DNA of 64,000 nt. It comes from Malachius bipustulatus (Eukaryota; Arthropoda; Insecta; Coleoptera; Melyridae). The first letter of the stretch is position 1, and each line of letters starts with the position of its first letter. A program made the position numbers and the translations under genes. The stretch lies in NCBI GenBank assembly GCA_910589415.1, contig OU342639.1, forward strand, positions 3,356,268 through 3,420,267. The letters are read 5' to 3'. This document shows positions 21,911 through 32,869 of this stretch, piece after piece. Below the pieces are notes generated by a model. It was not told where the DNA came from. It did not search any database and saw nothing but the letters and a program-made list of their open reading frames with translations.

Positions 21911-23794
21911 TCAGTCGCTTCTCCTTACCCCCCTTAGCATCACCGTTATATTTACGGCTATATGTACATCCTAAACATCTCTATGTATCACACCAAAGTA
22001 CTATACAGCATGGACTATTATATACGTCACTTGATTTGTTTTTTTAATTAACTCTTCGAAAAAATTGAACAGTTTCCAAGCTGACTGCTCAGCGACACCT
22101 GCACGGGAGTCCTGGAGGAGATTTCACATTTATTATTGAAAGTTTCATGAAATCATTTAGGATTATATACAGTTGATAGGATTATCATTTAGGATTATGA
22201 TAGGATCATTACAGTTAAGAACGGCTACTTTGGTAATATTTTAAAGATAGAGTAAGTTTTTTAGAATGCAGTTTGACGCACAAGAAGAAGTACCTATATG
22301 GAAATTGCAGCTGACACAGCCGGAAGAAACATTTATAAAGACCTTTATAGACATTTTTATTTATCTATTTATTTATTTAGAATATACACATTAACAACAA
22401 AGAGCCAAATTAAGATGGGAACATCTACAGAAATGATGAATTAAAATGTCAGCATATATTTTAAAAGGTACCTACCTACACCCAGTATCGAGCATGCCAG
22501 TAGATGAGGAATGTGAGTTCTGGACATAAATATCAGCGTAATTCCCTAACTTCTTCTATCTTCTCAAAAGTATAAACGAAAAAGTTCCATACTACAACCA
22601 AACAGGGCTGCATGTACAAAAGATTTGGTCATAATGGTTATGGAAAAACAAAGCAGGTGTGTAGTAGGTATTCAGCTCTAGTCTATACCAATTCTATACA
22701 CAATTCTCCTTCAAGAAAATACATACAAGCAAATACTTTTCAGTATTATCTCAAATACCTGCGAAATAGTCGTGATTAAAGATATTAATGGCCCATCCAT
22801 ATTTATTTCACACTTATCAACGAATGATGTACCATCATGAAGCTATACCTAGAATAATTCATCAGAAAAAATCCAGTAATTATAATTACCAATATTCGAT
22901 AGATAGGTATTTCCAAAAATAAGATGGCTAAGCAAAAACTTAAAGCCTACCGGAACGGCGTTTCCGCGGGAACAAATCGAACGTTGAAGTATACCTTACT
23001 CACCTTATAATTGCATAAGTAATTATACGATACACCTTGTATAAATGTGTGATTGTAGTTATTATCGTTATGCTGATGAAGTATATTATAGAGTATACCG
23101 AGAGCGAGAGAAAAGGTTTTCGTATGAAGAGGAGAAAAACGCGATCTGCATGGCTCAGACAGAAAATAGGTAACGGGTATAGAGTGCCGCCTGTCAAAGG
23201 GCCGCAGAACAGGGACAAAAGAGGGATTGTCACCTAGGTATAGTGCCAGTCGCAGGCAGGCCGACCAGCAGCGCAATGCTCGCCGAGATCGGGGAGAAAC
23301 GGGAGGTATAATGATATAAGGGAGAGTTGAAAGCGATGCGCTAGGCAGTATTCAATAACATGGACAAGTTACGAGTTTCGCTCCAAAACCAATATTCAAT
23401 AAAATAACGCCTCCAAGTTTGAAGAGGACGCATTGAAGGTGTCGGTTGATATAGAGCACCCTAATATATAAAATTTCATATAAATATATAATATATAGGC
23501 ATATGCATTATACGTATACATTTTTTATCGGAGGCAGTACCCTCTATGATATGTAAGTAGGTTCAAACAATTGTTATAAAGCATTAATTATGAAAACCTA
23601 AATAAATAAAAAACAAACACTATAAATCTAAAAATCACAATCTATTAAATCAACACGTATTTACATTTCGCACGCAACATTGTAAACATATCATAAGCAA
23701 CTTAATTATTTTTTTTAAACTTAAAAAAAGCGACCATCGATCTTAACTACGCAAATAACATAGTCCTATACTGCTGGTCTCTCCGCTCATGTAA
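21911..23794. other. Noncoding AT-rich stretch
   Basis: No gene recognised. A (TTTA)n run at 22361-22380 resembles the tail of the non-LTR insertion at 30.8 kb and may be a short 3' fragment of it. Confidence 0.3.
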
Positions 23795-23912
23795 TTTAAG
23801 TTTCGAGAACTAGCTCATATATAGCAACACAGATTTTAAATTTACGAATAAGCGTAAAGTTACATAGAAGCACGCACAAACATCCATTGCGAGACTGGGA
23901 TACGAATTAGGA
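23795..23912 (-). repeat. tRNA-derived SINE, truncated copy
   Basis: Minus strand matches the 40.9-kb copy: a B-box-like segment decayed to ATTCGTATCCC, then CAGTCTCGCAATGGATGTTTGTG and, ~65 bp on, the shared CTAGTTCTCGAAA. The tRNA-like 5' half is missing. Confidence 0.55.
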
Positions 23913-24109
23913 AGAATTCAAATAGTCGAAATAATAATTGGACGCCTATTGATCATAACAGTTTAGATGAAAAAAATACAGGTGATGAAAAACTAATGGA
24001 AAAAAGAGACACCAAGTAAGAGAAAATATTCACAGGTCAATTTTATACTAGCAATAAAACTAGCAATTTTAAATATGGTAAATATAAATTTTAATGTATA
24101 AAAATGTAA

Positions 24110-24865
24110 CAAATAAATATATGAAAAACTTTCTTGCGCATCAATCGCATAAATAGTGTATTTTTATGCGATTCAATTACAATATTTTCACCGCTTTTTA
24201 AATTGGTTTTCTGAAATTTTACATAGTCAGGTCATATATTAGCGCAATTTGAAATTTTAGAATAATTAAACATCATGTAAAAAAAATTTGAATATTTCCG
24301 CAATTTTTCTTATTTACTTCTTGAAATTTTTTAAGTTAAAGTTTATTAGTATAATAGTTGTCTACTGTAAAAATTTCAGTTAAATTCCTTCAAAAAAAGT
24401 GCTCGTAAATGGTTACAGAAATTTAGCCATTTTTACCCTTTTCCTACCCACGCCATTGGCTTATTACTAAAAATAATGCAAATTTTATTGCAATAACTGA
24501 AATTTCAAATCATTTTATTCCCATATTGTGAATTTGGTACCAATGTTTTTTTTCCTTCTTGCTTACCTATACAGGGGTTCAAAAAATAGCCATTTTCCCG
24601 AAATTTCAAATGGTCGCCATTTTGAAACGGCTCGGCCGATTTTGCTCAAGTGCAATACCAGATGACTACTATACAGTTATCTTTACTACCACAAAAATTT
24701 CAGCCCCCTAGATTGAAAACTGCGACCAGAAACCGTCCCTCATTGACCGGATTTTTGGAATTTTAAAAGGTCACCTGTAGAAGTAGCGCGACTTTTAGAA
24801 ATTTTTTCTACGAAAAGCTAACGAGACTCCAAAGTTTTTTAAGGACTCAAAATTTTGTTCACTAA
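24110..24865 (-). repeat. Uncharacterised interspersed repeat, copy 2
   Basis: Inverted copy of the repeat at 18080-18850: on the plus strand CTTCTTGCGCATC at 24131, TTTCCTACCCACGCCATTGG near 24440, CCGATTTTGCTC near 24636, TTTTGTTCACTA at its right end. It stands just left of the Gypsy copy, opposite in orientation to copy 3 on its right. Confidence 0.65.
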
Positions 24866-25199
24866 TCTTGAAAGAAAGCTACAGGAGCAGGGTGAATTTT
24901 GGAAAACTACTTTTTCGTGATCTGGGGGTCAGGATCGGTGGACATTTGATGAGTTTGGGCGATTTTCGAAAAGTGATGGCGTCACCAATAAAAAAATTCT
25001 CAATTTTTATTAAACAATACACTAATACACTAAAATTGCAATCACGGCAAATATACCATAACGAAGGAAGGTTTGGTTACATTCAGTTAAACAGCTGGAT
25101 GCTGACTTGCGACAGTGACATGACAGAAATGACAATGTCAGATTCATGTTCGAAAGCGCGTGGCCGGGACGGGTGTCTTGACAGATTATTCTGCCTGCG

Positions 25200-25591
25200 T
25201 CTGGAGTCATCCGTGAAATGGTCAGACATTTCTAGACTCCACGGTCATCGGGTATATATTATAAGAGCTGTCGGCACTCTAAGACTTCAGTTGTAGTTTG
25301 GAAGTTGGTGACGGATGAACTACCATAGAGTAAAGAATAAGGAAGAGAGTTAGAGTAGAGAATAGAGTGAAGTGATTGTGACAAGTAAAATGAAATCAGA
25401 GTGAAGAGGATAGTTGTTGTGTTAGTAGTGACGATGTGTGTAAATAAGGAAAACAGTTAAATTATTTAGATTGGGAGGTTAATATCCATTTGTTATATTT
25501 GTGAATTTGTGTTGTGACTGGTTTAAATAAAGACGTTGTATTATTGTAAAACCTTTGATTTGTGAATTAATAGAAAGTAAGAACGTAACAG
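25200..25591 (+). repeat. Ty3/Gypsy 5' LTR, left end unclear
   Basis: Matches the 3' LTR at 28004-28510: TCAGACATTTCTAGACTCCACGG, GAGCTGTCGGCACTCTA and AGTGAAGTGA-type blocks in the same order, ending GTAACA at ~25591. The next bases (TGGTGTCAGGTGTGGGATA) look like a primer-binding site. The left LTR start cannot be fixed: the sequence upstream of 25200 does not align clearly with the 3' LTR start. Confidence 0.65.
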
Positions 25592-25682
25592 TGGTGTCAG
25601 GTGTGGGATACGGATTCCAGCAAGATGATTAGTTAAGTAAAAGTCAATGTGCGCATTGGAAAATATACTGAAAGTAACAGAA

Positions 25683-26540
25683 TGGCTAAGGAAATGTTAG
25701 AAAAAATTATGTTATTGTTTAAAAATGACCAGGAAGAGTAGAAAAATATAATGAGGAAACTCGAAGACGGCAAGGAAGAACAGAAAAATATCATGAAGAA
25801 GCTCTAAGACAGCGAAGAGAAGTTGATAAAAGTTATCCAGCAACAAAGGGATGATTATGTGGAAGAACTAAACAAAGTGAAATAAGAAGTTGACGGTGTT
25901 CGCGATGAAGTCGGTGGTGTCCGCGATGAAGTAAAATTGGTGGAAAATCGAGTGAGACATAAAACAAAACTGCTTGTAGAGGAGACGAAGATCAACTTCG
26001 AGACGAGAATAAACTCAAAATTCTCGAAAGTTCCGAGGTGAAGTAGAAGAACGAATCGTTAAAGGAGTTTGAAGTTCATGTAACGAGGATTGTCCATCAC
26101 GCCTACTCAGACTCGCCGCGAAATTTTAAAGAACAACTAGCCTCGAAAACTTATATGTCAATGGAATACGAGACCCTGAGATACAGATGATCCTATACAT
26201 GCATGTCACACTTGAAGAAGTCCAGCGAAGCGTTAGTTAGAGCGTTTGAAATTAGATGTAGCAATCAAAGCGTGCAGCGGTAGAACCTTTTCGAAAGTAT
26301 GAACAGTGACCATCAATGAAGAAAAAGAAGAGAATATGATTAGTATATTGGGAAGGTTTAGTAAGATGATGGTTAAGTTATCGGAGCAGTTAAATGGGAG
26401 AAAAAGAGGTTGGACTCCAAAAAGAGAAGAGACTCCGAGACGTAGTGTATTCCTGGAACGAAGACCAAGAAGGGATAGGTGCACAAACAGCAATAGAAGC
26501 AGGAAAACTGATATCAGCTGGTGTGGTGGTGCGAAAACTG
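25683..26540 (+). pseudogene. Ty3/Gypsy gag region, decayed
   Basis: Begins with an ATG at 25683 and encodes a Lys/Glu-rich, coiled-coil-like segment (EKLIKVIQQQRDDYVEELNK), with short duplicated GVRDEV units near 25900. Several in-frame stops and frame changes break it. Position between the 5' LTR and the integrase supports a Gag role in particle assembly; no zinc knuckle was found with confidence. Confidence 0.5.
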
Positions 26541-26884
26541 GCTGACAACAACAATGCCCCTAAGATCGTTTTCACCCGAACATCGCAACATCATGTATAC
26601 AGCCTAGCCATCAAAGGGCGACAAGATTTATACAAGACGTCCGGTTCGTGGAGAGACAGAAACGGGAGCGAAATGCCCAGATTCCGAGTGAAGAACAAAA
26701 AATTCTGAAGGGGCGAGCGAGACTTAAAACGTCGCGGCGGCTGCTGGCGGTTTGATGGTAATCGTGATCATGGTCGCGACCGCGAACGGAACTGGTACGG
26801 AGAAAGACGCCCGTGCAGGCGAATCGAGGACTGCGGTGACAATCGAAGACAATGTGACATTGTTCATTTTGACAATGTGAAGAA

Positions 26885-27920
26885 AATATGTTGAAGAGAG
26901 CCTGGGAAAGTGACGACTGGAAGAAGATCGTCATGCAGTTGATGGTACCAAGGAGTAAGGTTCCGAAGATTCTAGAAGTGATCCATGGGGGTACAGCAGG
27001 AGCTGACTTCGGATTGAACAAAACACTAGCAAAAGTTCGAGAGAGGTACTACTGGGTGAACTGCAAGGACAATATGGAAGCATAATGCCGTAAGTGCGAG
27101 AAATGTGCTGCAAGCAAGGGCGCAAGCAGAAGACTGACAGGTGCTATGAAGCAGTACAACGTCAGACCCCCATTTGAGAGGATAGCTATAGATGTAGCAG
27201 GTCCGTTTCCAATCAGCGACAGCGGCAACCGCTTTATCCTGGTTGCCATGGACTATTTCAGCAAGTGGCCTGAAGCATACGCCATACTGAACCAAGAAGC
27301 TTCTACAGTTGCTATAGTCTTTATGGGTAATTTATTTAGCAGATTTGACATACCTTTAGAGTCGCATTCCGATCAAGGACAAAATTTCGAATCCCAAGTT
27401 TTCGCAGAGGTGTGAAAACTACTCAGGATAAACAAGAAAAGGACTACACTTCTCCACTGACAGTCTGACGGTATGGGGGGCGGTTTAATAGGACAATGGA
27501 GGAGCATTGGACCAGTACCTGCTTTTGTTGCTGATATCGTACAAAGCAGCCATCCATGAGACTACAGGGCAGACACCGGTCAAGGTTATATTCGGCAAAG
27601 AGATTCGGCTACCCTGTGACCTGCTCGAGGGTGTGCCTAGCACAAATTGTATCGACGAGTTGAAAAACTCCATGGCAGAAGGGCATTCTCTTGTCAGGAG
27701 GAAGATCCAGTTGGCCAGCGATCGAATGAAGGCGAGGTACGACTTGAAGGCAAACTCCGACGGCTTCACAAAAGGAGACAAGGTGTGGTTTTATAATCCA
27801 ACTAGGAAGAAGGGTTTGTCGCTCAAGTCTATGCTATCCTGGGAAGGGCCTTACACCAGTATCAAAAGGATAAACCACGTAATATATCAGATTCAGCGAA
27901 GCGGTGCTCCCAAGTGCTAG
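26885..27920 (+). pseudogene. Ty3/Gypsy integrase, decayed; protease and RT missing
   Basis: Encodes the zinc-binding N-terminus (HGGTAGADFGLNKTL ... CRKCEKC, 26982-27110, one stop), the catalytic core FERIAIDVAGPFPIS (27173-27217), DYFSKWPEAY, HSDQGQNFES (27364-27393), and the C-terminal part with KVIFGKEIRLPCDLL and a KGDKVWFYNP segment (27765-27800). The sequence around the catalytic Glu (27420-27500) is frame-shifted. No protease, RT or RNase H is seen between gag and integrase, so pol has a large internal deletion. Integrase inserts the DNA copy into the host genome; this one cannot be functional. No envelope frame is present. Confidence 0.85.
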
Positions 27921-28003
27921 ATGAAGGTGGTCCACCTGAATCGTCTGGCACCCTACCATGGAGACAACGAATATAAGTTTAGACCGGGGCGCGAAGAGGG
28001 GCG

Positions 28004-28510
28004 TATAACGAGGGAGCACTCACGAAGTGTTCTGGATTCGTAATTCGTATTTGTTTTTGTTTACCTTCTGCAATTGCGGTTATGACTCGGCAATTCGATT
28101 CGAGACGGTTCTCGGCTGACAAGACAGGAATTACATATGGACCAGTGACATTTCTATTAAATACCAGAATGTTTCTGCATTCTACGCATGTTAGAGTTTG
28201 CGTGAAACTATCAGACATTTCTAGACTCCACGGCCAACGCGATATAATAAGAGCTGTCGGTACTCTAGCAGTTATTTGTAGTTAGTCAGTTGTAATTGGA
28301 AGTTTGAACGAAGATATAGAAGAGAGTGAAGTGACAAGTGAAGTGAAAGAGCGTTAGTGGTGTCTGTGTATATGTAAATAAGATAACAGTTGATTATTTA
28401 GATTTGGAGTTATTGTTATAAGTTATAGTTGTGTTAAATAGGAAATAATTTTCTAATTTAGTTAATTAGTTAATAATTTTGTATTAATAAAGTGTAAGAC
28501 TCATAACAAT
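28004..28510 (+). repeat. Ty3/Gypsy 3' LTR
   Basis: A purine-rich GCGAAGAGGGG stretch precedes TATAACGAGG, the likely LTR start; the LTR ends with ATAACA at ~28510. It aligns with the LTR at 34207-34730 (TATAACAAGG ... CGTAACA) and with 25200-25591. Sequence after it (ATATACC) resembles the flank after the second LTR (ATATATA), perhaps part of a target preference. Confidence 0.7.
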
Positions 28511-29019
28511 ATACCTACAAGGTGTTTCTAGATAGAGTACCATAAGCTGGAGGACGTGTATATAAAGCTAAAATATTAAGAAACTTTTAATAAATTTATC
28601 AAATTTGTAAACTTGAAAAATTCCGAAAAATAAATTAAAAATTGTGTAAAGAGGCTTATGTTATGATTTTGATATATGAAATTTTATGTGATGCCTCCAC
28701 AACGTGAATTTACCCTCATATAAGCTAGGAGCAGTTACTGTATCTTGCTTCATCGACACTCTGACAACTGCTACGTACAACCAATTCCCAAGATACAATC
28801 TTTAATTCTTCCCGGATAGATATCTCTTTTATTTTGACATTGTCGCCCATGCGCCTTTAGTCTTCACCTGCCGTTTTCCATTAGATAAAAGATTAGATAT
28901 CCAGTGAGAGAAATCGATGATAAATATGCATTCGAAGGGCTCTGTCCCAGGATGTCCTAGGCCCTTATATTTGCGTAGTGATTTTTCTAAGGGAATTGAA
29001 TTGAACCGAATACTTCTTT
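28511..29019. other. Noncoding AT-rich stretch
   Basis: No gene or clear repeat seen. Confidence 0.3.
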
Positions 29020-29735
29020 TTCGCGATTTTGGATGTGTAAAGATTTGTAATGAAAAACAATCGTTATTAATTTTACGTTATAAGCAAAACAAAAAAACTT
29101 TTTAATCAAATTAACTAGATTGGAAGAAAATTATTTGAAATTTGAGTTAATGAAATAAAGTTTGCATTATTTCTATTAATAAGCCAGTGACGTGGGTAGG
29201 AAAAGGGTAAAAACGGCTAAATTTCTATAACCGTTAATGAGCCTATTTTTGAAGGAATTGAACTGAAACTTTTCCAGTAGAGAACTATACTAATTGCTCT
29301 TAACTCTGAAAAATTTCTAGAAGCAAATAAGAAAAATGACGGAGATATTCGAATATTTTTACACGATGTTTATTCCTCTAAAATTTTAAATTTTCGGTTT
29401 TCAAAACTTCCCTTTCACTTTTTTCGAGTTTATTAAAGGTAGTGTAAAGAATAGTATTTTTTGAGTAAAGGTAGCCAGTGGCGGGCACAGGAAAAGAGAC
29501 AAAAATGTAAAATTTTGCCAATTTTTTCTTATTTTGTTAAATTTAAAAATCCATTCAAGGCACGTTTTCAAACGAAATGAATTGCAATTTTCTCAGTAAA
29601 CCACTACGCTAATATGACCTGACTATGGAAAATTTCAGAAATCCATTTTAAAAAGCGGTGAACATATTCATAATTGAATCGCATAAAAATACACAATTTA
29701 TGCGATTGATGCGCAAGAAGGTTTTTTTTAATGGA
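29020..29735 (+). repeat. Uncharacterised interspersed repeat, copy 3
   Basis: Same block order as 18080-18850: AATAAGCCAGTGACGTGGG at 29180, a second AGCCAGTGGCGGGCACAGG near 29470, and GATGCGCAAGAAGG at 29709-29722. The 5' portion with the TAGTGAACGAAA-like start is missing. Confidence 0.65.
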
Positions 29736-29908
29736 ATGCTCCTATGTTATTACATTTTAACATCGTCTGAGAAGAAAACATAAGATTGGTTTTTACAGTT
29801 GGTGTTTGTGAAATATAAACAAGTGAAAATCGCAATTTTCCAAGTTTAAGACCCTGTACAAAGGAAACGGCTCGAGATAGAGAAAAACGGCGTACATGTC
29901 TCTATTAG

Positions 29909-29910
29909 TG

Positions 29911-29938
<28 letters not shown>
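29909..29938 (+). repeat. Poly(T) run
   Basis: About 28 T, then AAATACACTATTGTGGACGA. A similar AATACACTTTTGAGGACGA follows a T-rich run near 63.5 kb, so this may be the poly(A) end of a minus-strand retroelement. Confidence 0.7.
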
Positions 29939-29941
<3 letters not shown>

Positions 29942-30146
29942 ACACTATTGTGGACGAAATCACTTTTTTAACATTTCATGTACTATCCCATGATGCAGAA
30001 GAAATGTTTATACAGGCTGAGAGAAAATCTGAAAAAATCCGAGATTTCTCCAGATGTTCTGACACTTTTTCGTAACAACTGTGACAATTGAAATCGTATT
30101 TGATTCCGGGATGTTGTACCGTGGTCCATGGAGATTTGCTCCGAAC

Positions 30147-30178
30147 GTTTCGTCCACAGCTGCGGTACACATCATCAG
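30147..30178 (-). ncRNA. Hammerhead-ribozyme-like core with consensus CTGATGA and GAAAC
   Basis: Minus strand: CTGATGA (30178-30172), a 20-base segment that can pair GTGTAC with GTGGAC (one mismatch, one G-U), then GAAAC (30151-30147), followed by a perfect GGAG/CTCC hairpin. Both conserved blocks match the hammerhead consensus exactly. It lies at the edge of a Penelope-like copy, the element class known to carry hammerheads. Orientation is opposite to the adjacent coding part, and stem I is not evident. A decayed relative lies in the Penelope-like fragment at ~13990-14025 (minus). Confidence 0.45.
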
Positions 30179-30229
30179 GAGCGCAAGCGATGCTTCCACT
30201 TCTCGTGTTCACCGATAACTGCATGACTG

Positions 30230-30818
30230 GATGACTGGGAAAACGTTCCTATTTCTAGGGTGTCACTCTGGTAACGTCATACCCCCTCCACTAGCTACAT
30301 ACACCATTAGCTGCAATCGCATCTTCCACCGAAGCTACCACAACACCCTGCTCAGAAGATTCGTCGCGAGTGTTCAAGAGTTTTACAGCGAGCCAAGTCG
30401 ACAAAAAGCAACATCACCATATATGAAAGAACTGATTTCAGGAGTCTTAACACTAACAAAAACATCACTATTCTTTCCGCAGACAAGGGAAATGCTACCG
30501 CTTTCTTGAATGTCAGGGACTACGAGGAGAAAATCAAAAACATCTTGACCCCTCAACCATACAAAAAACTTTCTAGAGATCCTACGAATCGCATCCTCCG
30601 AAAGATCAACCAGCTGGTTAAAACTTCCACCATTCCCGATCAAGACAAACGGCAGATTATGAACACCGAAGCCAGGTGACCCAGACTTTATGGACTGCCA
30701 AAGATACACAAACTTAACGTGCCTCTTCGCCCAATTGTCAGTGCCGTTGGTTCCGCAACATATTCTCTGGCCAAATATCTAACTAATCCGCTTCAGCCAC
30801 ACGTCGGATCTACAGAAT
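30230..30818 (+). pseudogene. Penelope-like retroelement, first segment (N-terminus to RT start)
   Basis: Carries the family's N-terminal ILSADKGNAT block (30472-30501), then [44 protein letters not shown] sequence (30681-30740) and [12 protein letters not shown]. Frames change and one stop follows NTEAR. The copy stops at 30818, where a non-LTR element is inserted, and continues at 32013 and again at 32779. Penelope-like elements encode an RT related to telomerase and usually a GIY-YIG endonuclease. Confidence 0.85.
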
Positions 30819-32007
30819 TTTTATTTATTTATTTATTTATTTATTCACACATTTTCCTTTGCGACAATAATAAACACATTGTATATAGGAATAGTCAAAC
30901 TATTATATGAGTTCATTGTCTTACTTAATCTAGCAAAGGGAATTACAAAATTATTCTTATTCCTAACATTATAATTATGGTCTGTACAAACCAAGTCAAA
31001 TTTACTCCTATTTATATAAACATATTACACACAATTCAAATATAAATAGACGGGACATGGTTAGAACCTTATATCGTCTAAAAATGTCCCTACAGATGGA
31101 GTATCTGCCTATCTGAGCAACCGTTCTCATAATGCGCTTCTGTGCTATAAAAACAGCGTCAGATTGCGAGAAACCACCCCATAAGTTTTTGTCTGTTATA
31201 AAAGTTGGTAACATAGGTCGTTTCGTCGAAAATACAACTCCATATTCAGTACATCTCCACATTTATCAGTGAAGTCGTCATGGGAATCATCTGACACAAC
31301 AACCGAAAGATCATCAGCGTACATTGTGTAAAAATTATCACCGGGAAGAAAATATTAATCATTGACATATAAAATAAAAAGAGCGGGACCCAGGATGGAC
31401 CCTTGGGGCACTCCCATCTCAACACTGTGGCAGTTAGATCTCTCCTGTCTTCAACCCTTATTATCTGAGAAGCGCACTGCAACATACTGACTTCTGTCAT
31501 GCAGGAAAGACTTTATCCATTTCGATGAAAGTCCTTCTTATGCCAAATCTCATCTTTAAACGAACATTCAAAACGACGAATTGCCTCCGAACTTATATCC
31601 CTTCTAAACTTCGAATATGCAGGCTCAGTCACTCTATGATCTAACTCCAACAAGACCGTTCTACGAAGGGCTTCATGTTAAAGCACAGTAATAATTCACA
31701 AATTTTTTTTTAAAGTTCACACATTTGTATGCATCAAAATTAAAATTACACAATCATACGAACATTTGGTCTATACAAATCCTCAAGAAAGTGGAAAATA
31801 TATTGGAAGTATAAAGATTCATCACCTGATGGAGACCTGTAACTATTCACTAGGATATATGTTATATTCTCATCCTTCCATGATGCCACACAATACTCAA
31901 ATTTTGGTCGAAAACAAACAGCAAGTCGTGTATTCACGAATTTTCAAGAGTAGATCATCTATCTCTGCAGGGCATAACGTATTTACATTTAATAAGAGAA
32001 TAATAAG
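30819..32007 (-). mobile_element. Non-LTR retrotransposon insertion with (AAAT)n tail, internally deleted
   Basis: Inserted in the Penelope-like copy; AGAAT at 30814-30818 and 32008-32012 is the target duplication. On the minus strand it begins with endonuclease sequence (SYRSPSGDESLYFQYIF, ~31855-31800), then an endonuclease-RT linker (SSEAIRRFECSFKDEIWH), then RT: SQYVAVRFSDN, a VPQGSILGP-type block (~31400) and YADDLSVVVS (~31320-31290). It ends with [10 protein letters not shown] and a (AAAT)n tail next to 30819. Parts of endonuclease and RT are missing and frames change. Jockey/CR1-type. Confidence 0.8.
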
Positions 32008-32012
32008 AGAAT

Positions 32013-32207
32013 CCCATATTAGAGACTCGGGTTTCGTGATGGCACCTTGGACCACAGGCGTACCGAAAACCAACACACACAGATCGGTATTTACACAAAA
32101 ACTCCAACCATCACCCAGGCCAAAAACGAGAAGTAATAAAAACCCTGGTGAATCGTGCATCCAGAATTTGCCAGACACAACACCTCCAAGAAGAGCTAGC
32201 CCACCTA
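32013..32207 (+). pseudogene. Penelope-like retroelement, second segment
   Basis: Resumes with CATATTAGAGACTCGGGT, the sequence found at 14848-14865 in the uninterrupted copy, then skips to the QKLQPSPRPKTRSNKNPGE region (compare 15340-15420). It is cut again at 32207 by the next insertion. Confidence 0.75.
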
Positions 32208-32215
32208 GATAATGA

Positions 32216-32770
32216 ATTGAATTGAATTGAAGTGGGGGTTGGGTTGGTATCGGAACTTACCATTTGCCGCATATTTTTGCAGATGAGGACCTGATTATAG
32301 GGAAATGCCAGCTGTCCGCAGACAGCTGACCAAGGCATCGAGAACTTTTTTTCTTGAGTAGCCAAGAGTATAGTGATATTGGTTGGCCAGGGAATGTTGC
32401 AATTAATTAGACTCTTAAAGTTAGGAAATAGGAAGAGGGTGATTTGAGCAGGAAAAAAATGGTTTAAAACGGCAATTGACTGGCCGTCACAATCACATGT
32501 GTCGGTGTCGGACATTCCAATTCTATGAAGGTGATATGGAAAGTTTCCGTGATTTAAGTCTTGTTACTGTAACACTGTAATGTCTGCTAACATTAGTCTG
32601 ACAGATGGAGAATGTACTTTGGTAATGAGGGATGAATTTTGCAGTAGTGATATTGTGATTTATTCACAAAGTTATCCCATTGTTTGGCCCATAGATGCCA
32701 GGTTTATTTTTCTGAGGCAGAGATGAGGTCTTCAAACTGACACTTTTGGGAAACTTCTGAGCGGTTCACT
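32216..32770 (-). mobile_element. Non-LTR retrotransposon 3' fragment with (TTCAA)n tail
   Basis: GATAATGA at 32208-32215 and 32771-32778 is an 8-bp target duplication. On the minus strand the fragment encodes the end of an ORF2 (HRIGMSDTDTCDCDGQSIA, like the Cys-rich ends of I/Jockey elements) and closes with a repeated TTCAA tail at 32216-32232. Severely 5'-truncated. Confidence 0.75.
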
Positions 32771-32778
32771 GATAATGA

Positions 32779-32860
32779 TTTGCAGGCGAATGGCTACACC
32801 GCTCAAGAGATCAGGACAACCTTACGACCCAGAGCCCAACATCCCACGACACCTAGCCAG
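32779..32860 (+). pseudogene. Penelope-like retroelement, third segment
   Basis: CGAATGGCTACACCGCTCAAGA matches the uninterrupted copy at 15480-15501, followed by CAACATCCCACGACACC (compare 15531-15547). The match ends near 32860. Confidence 0.7.
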
Positions 32861-32869
32861 AAGGAAGAG

